Assembly (NCBI GenBank): GCA_003645845.1
Contig: QNCV01000099.1
Location: 1 to 8,242 of the forward strand
DNA: 8,242 bases
Direction of reading: 5' to 3'
Origin: Fidelibacterota bacterium
GTDB lineage: Bacteria > Fidelibacterota > UBA2242
Each line of letters opens with the position of its first letter. The stretch's first letter is position 1. Below the pieces are notes generated by a model, which was not told the origin of the DNA, did not search any database, and saw nothing but the letters and a program-made list of their open reading frames with translations. Positions 6,681 to 8,242 of the stretch are shown here, piece after piece. A program made the position numbers and the translations under genes.

Positions 6681-6711
6681 CCGTTGGGCCCGGATCAATC
6701 CACGGCTTTTT
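6681..6711 (+). terminator. Possible weak terminator after the kinase/receiver operon
   Basis: CCGTTGG (6681-6687) can pair imperfectly with TCCACGG (6699-6705), with one internal mismatch and a wobble pair. The hairpin is followed by C and five Ts (6707-6711). It lies 33 bases past the receiver stop, but overlaps the last codons of the convergent J-domain gene. The stem is short and irregular, so this is a tentative call. Confidence 0.25.
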
Positions 6712-7198
6712 CGCTAAGATATTTATAGGCTTCGTTGATAATCGCCATGGAGATATGGTCGCCACCGGAATCCGGATGAAAGCGCCTGGCCATGATTCGA
6801 TACTTCTTCCTGATCTCTTTTCTATTAATGACATCATCGAGATTATAGAGTTCACGATACATCTTAAGTCTGTCTTCCATACACATTTCGACAAGATTCT
6901 GAAAAAACGCCGGCTTTAATCCGGATATTCTTTTTTCAAATCGTTTAATTTCAATCAATTCTCTTAATTCCGGACTGGTCGTATACCGTCCCACAAAAAA
7001 GATAATATCCCGTTTATCAAACCGACTGAATTTTCCTAAGGCTTCATACCGATCACAGACTCGATTATCCCGAATCCAGAGAATACATGAGTATTCATCC
7101 AGGGAGTGCCGGGTTACCTTGAAATCAATGTTATCGATCTTTATCTCACAGAGAGTTTTTGTAAGATCAGTGAGCGTTAAATCTGACGACATTCCCAT
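6695..7198 (-). CDS. Protein with C-terminal J domain (DnaJ-like)
   Basis: These are 167 residues from ATG 7198. The C-terminal part (about 115-165) is a J domain: a degenerate first helix (YRELYNLDD), a basic helix II (RKEIRKKYRIMARRF), the diagnostic His-Pro-Asp loop at 141-143 with SGGD, and helix III (MAIINEAYKYLSEKA). J domains stimulate the ATPase of DnaK-type Hsp70 chaperones; there are no G/F or zinc regions, so this is not a general DnaJ. The N-terminal part (about 8-90) reads as beta-strand rich (CEIKIDN, CILWIRD, DIIFFVGRY) and might be an OB-like fold; that is a guess. Neither ATG 7198 nor ATG 7192 has a convincing ribosome site. The same frame is open upstream for 52 more codons beyond a single TAA, so the true or ancestral gene may be longer. 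It is convergent with the receiver gene (46 nt gap). Confidence 0.8.
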   Translation of the reverse strand: MGMSSDLTLTDLTKTLCEIKIDNIDFKVTRHSLDEYSCILWIRDNRVCDRYEALGKFSRFDKRDIIFFVGRYTTSPELRELIEIKRFEKRISGLKPAFFQNLVEMCMEDRLKMYRELYNLDDVINRKEIRKKYRIMARRFHPDSGGDHISMAIINEAYKYLSEKAVD

Positions 7199-7207
7199 TA
7201 TTTGAAT

Positions 7208-7366
7208 TTACTCATTCTTCCAATTGACATCATGTTGTCTAAGTAAAACGGCTCCTATAACGGTCTTTTCTAAAGACACTGCTTTACCAATAAAAAGCGC
7301 CGGATCACAGTTAAAAAACGCTTTAGTCTTATATGTTCCGGTAACAAAGATAGTATCACCATTCAC
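7208..7366 (-). CDS. 52-residue ORF in frame with the J-domain gene; separate small gene or severed 5' part
   Basis: GTG 7366 opens a 52-codon frame ending at TAA 7210-7208. It is exactly in phase with the J-domain ORF; only TAA plus three codons lie between the two. The peptide looks like real protein: NGDTIFVTGTYKTK, a PALFIGKAVSLEK segment and VIGAVLLRQHDVNW, beta-strand rich with a mixed composition. Its DTIFVTGTYKT matches DIIFFVGRYTT of the J-domain protein at 6 of 11 positions. A near-consensus sigma-70 promoter would start the transcript only about 10-12 bases before the GTG, and a partial AGTGAT ribosome site precedes it. A stop codon (TAA) lies directly before the GTG, so this is the only possible start. 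It may be an independent small gene translationally coupled to the J-domain gene, or the first part of one gene broken by a nonsense mutation or sequencing error. No family recognised. Confidence 0.5.
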   Translation of the reverse strand: MNGDTIFVTGTYKTKAFFNCDPALFIGKAVSLEKTVIGAVLLRQHDVNWKNE

Positions 7367-7384
7367 TTAAACCATCACTTTAAT

Positions 7385-7414
7385 AATATAAGGGCATTGA
7401 AAGCGTGTTGTCAA
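7385..7414 (-). promoter_or_regulatory. Sigma-70-type promoter for the J-domain transcription unit
   Basis: On the minus strand there is a perfect -35 TTGACA (7414-7409), an 18-base spacer and a -10 TATATT (7390-7385, five of six). The predicted start near 7378 is just upstream of GTG 7366. This is the clearest housekeeping promoter in the window. Confidence 0.75.
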
Positions 7415-7541
7415 GAACTTTAATCAATTTGAAATAATGAAACGGATATTTGCATCCGGCTCTTCAATATTTAAGGAATTATCAATACAAAAATTGAATT
7501 TCGAGACAACCTGCAGGTAAAAGCTGTTATTATGTGCTAAC

Positions 7542-7566
7542 CTAATGGGATTATTTTTCCCATTGG
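7542..7566. repeat. 9-bp hairpin in CheA-like gene leader
   Basis: CTAATGGGA (7542-7550) pairs with TCCCATTGG (7558-7566) around a 7-base T-rich loop, with one T-G wobble. No T-tract follows, so it is not a standard terminator. Its core TGGGATTATTTTTCCCA differs by one base from the core of the terminator hairpin at 3304-3320. Confidence 0.5.
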
Positions 7567-7653
7567 CACAGATATTGTCGGTTACTACCAACGTAGTGGC
7601 AGTTAATGAAAATGTAGGAAAATATATCTTGACCGCAAAATTTAAAATCAGTG

Positions 7654-7680
7654 TTTCCCCCGGGAAAAATTATCGGGAAA
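7654..7680 (+). repeat. TTTCCC arm with two alternative GGGAAA partners
   Basis: TTTCCC (7654-7659) can pair with GGGAAA at 7662-7667 or with a second GGGAAA at 7675-7680. Both right arms lie in a direct repeat CGGGAAA (7661-7667 and 7674-7680). Only one pairing is possible at a time. It lies about 95 bases before the CheA-like start. Confidence 0.4.
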
Positions 7681-7775
7681 TTGTATCTTGATACAGACTC
7701 GTATATGTTTGTCCCTTTTTCTTCGGCAATTATTTGCGGAACAATTAATGCTAAAACGGATTGCGGAGTATCAAA

Positions 7776-8242
7776 ATGAGCGAAATAAATGCAGAATCGA
7801 TTCAACAGCTCATCGATAAAATAGCGGAAGATATCATGTTGCTGGACCGGAAAAATCTTCCCGGTATGGGAAATCTCTGCAACAATTTAAAAGAGCTCGC
7901 TAAACGAATCAATGATAGTCCTGCCTGGCCGGCAACAGGATTGGGGTCAGACGAAATTATGAAAGCCGAAGCGCTGGTCGAAGACATCATTATGGAGGAA
8001 AGCAACGATCCCGAGGCCGATTTCAACCGGGTATCCAAAATCATTACGGATATTCAGGCAATTAGCAACGGATGGAAACCGGAAACGACTGTGGATGTTT
8101 CCGAAAAAACAGATACAGAAACAAACGAAAGCGCCCCCTCCCCGGTCCTTGACGAAACATTGCTGAATGCTTTTATAGAACAACAGACGGCTGTTCTCCC
8201 GGAAATTGAAAAAGCAATTCTCCAATACGAAAAGGTCCAAAA
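7776..8242 (+). CDS. Probable CheA-like chemotaxis kinase (Hpt-type N-terminus), truncated by window edge
   Basis: The frame runs from ATG 7776 to the right edge without a stop (155 codons plus two bases). CGGAGT lies 7 nt upstream of the ATG. Residues 1-100 are an acidic helical region (ESIQQLIDKIAEDIMLLDRK..., IMKAEALVEDIIMEE). A disordered, Thr/Glu/Pro-rich linker follows (101-123). Then comes DETLLNAFIEQQTAVLPEIE (125-144), which fits the first helix of a CheA P1/Hpt domain (pattern D-x-x-L-x-x-x-F-I...L-x-x-I-E). The phospho-accepting histidine would lie beyond the edge, so the identity is not proven. It could also be a separate Hpt protein. The neighbourhood of CheY and CheZ favours CheA. 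No membrane segment is visible. If it is CheA, it is the natural phosphodonor for the CheY encoded about 6 kb away on the other strand. Confidence 0.5.
   Translation, partial: MSEINAESIQQLIDKIAEDIMLLDRKNLPGMGNLCNNLKELAKRINDSPAWPATGLGSDEIMKAEALVEDIIMEESNDPEADFNRVSKIITDIQAISNGWKPETTVDVSEKTDTETNESAPSPVLDETLLNAFIEQQTAVLPEIEKAILQYEKVQ

Larger units (their letters stand above)
7415..7775 (+). other. Non-coding leader region of the CheA-like gene
   Basis: About 360 bases with no supportable gene. On the plus strand it holds a small hairpin CGGAT/ATCCG (7443-7458), a 10-base palindrome ACCTGCAGGT (7509-7518), a 9-bp hairpin (7542-7566), a sigma-54-like TTGGCAC...TTGT (7563-7578), a small ACTAC/GTAGT hairpin (7584-7597), the TTTCCC/GGGAAA element (7654-7680) and an inverted repeat TGTATC-TT-GATACA (7682-7695). 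No good sigma-70 promoter for the downstream gene was seen. A frame on the minus strand covering this stretch starts at TTG inside the CheA-like gene, has no ribosome site and is discounted. Confidence 0.6.

Noticed and set aside
6676..6894. Minus-strand 72-codon ORF in another frame of the J-domain gene
   Set aside because: Shadow of the J-domain coding frame, which contains the His-Pro-Asp motif.
7551..7805. Minus-strand 84-codon ORF across the CheA-like leader
   Set aside because: Starts at a TTG inside the CheA-like gene without a ribosome site; Phe/Tyr/Ile-rich shadow composition.
7947..8240. Minus-strand 97-codon ORF
   Set aside because: Antisense to the CheA-like coding frame, which has a good ribosome site and a plausible domain layout.

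Overview
The window is AT-rich (around 40% GC by eye) bacterial chromosome dominated by two-component and chemotaxis signalling. The mix of a CheZ with a FliM-like tail, an HDOD protein, a FapA (DUF342) protein and a long soluble PAS hybrid kinase ending in REC is what I would expect from a Desulfobacterota (sulfate-reducer type) genome. That taxonomic call is inference from gene style only. No transposase, integrase, CRISPR array, tRNA or rRNA was seen.

Layout. (1) 2873 down to 1, minus strand: a tight operon of HDOD protein, CheY, CheZ, a small CxC protein and a FapA-family protein that runs off the left edge. (2) 2874-3538: a 665-base divergent intergenic region. It contains a candidate structured RNA (3187-3335) ending in a good plus-strand intrinsic terminator, several palindromes, and the promoter region of the kinase. 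(3) 3539-6648, plus strand: a four-PAS hybrid histidine kinase, then a stand-alone receiver protein. (4) 7366 down to 6695, minus strand: a J-domain protein preceded in the same frame by a 52-codon ORF. The two are separated by one TAA, and a near-consensus sigma-70 promoter lies just upstream. (5) 7415-7775: a non-coding leader with hairpins. (6) 7776 to the right edge, plus strand: the N-terminal 155 residues of a probable CheA-like chemotaxis kinase.

How they may work together. CheY is the diffusible phospho-output, CheZ its phosphatase, and the truncated CheA-like protein is a candidate phosphodonor. HDOD and FapA proteins are often linked to signalling and polar or flagellar functions. 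The hybrid kinase and the lone receiver look like a second branch; neither contains an Hpt domain, so a relay through a separate Hpt protein is possible.

Most worth a second look: the terminator-ended structured RNA with competing stems; the J-domain gene split by a single in-frame stop, with a motif shared by both halves; and a 17-base hairpin sequence present almost identically in the two long leaders.
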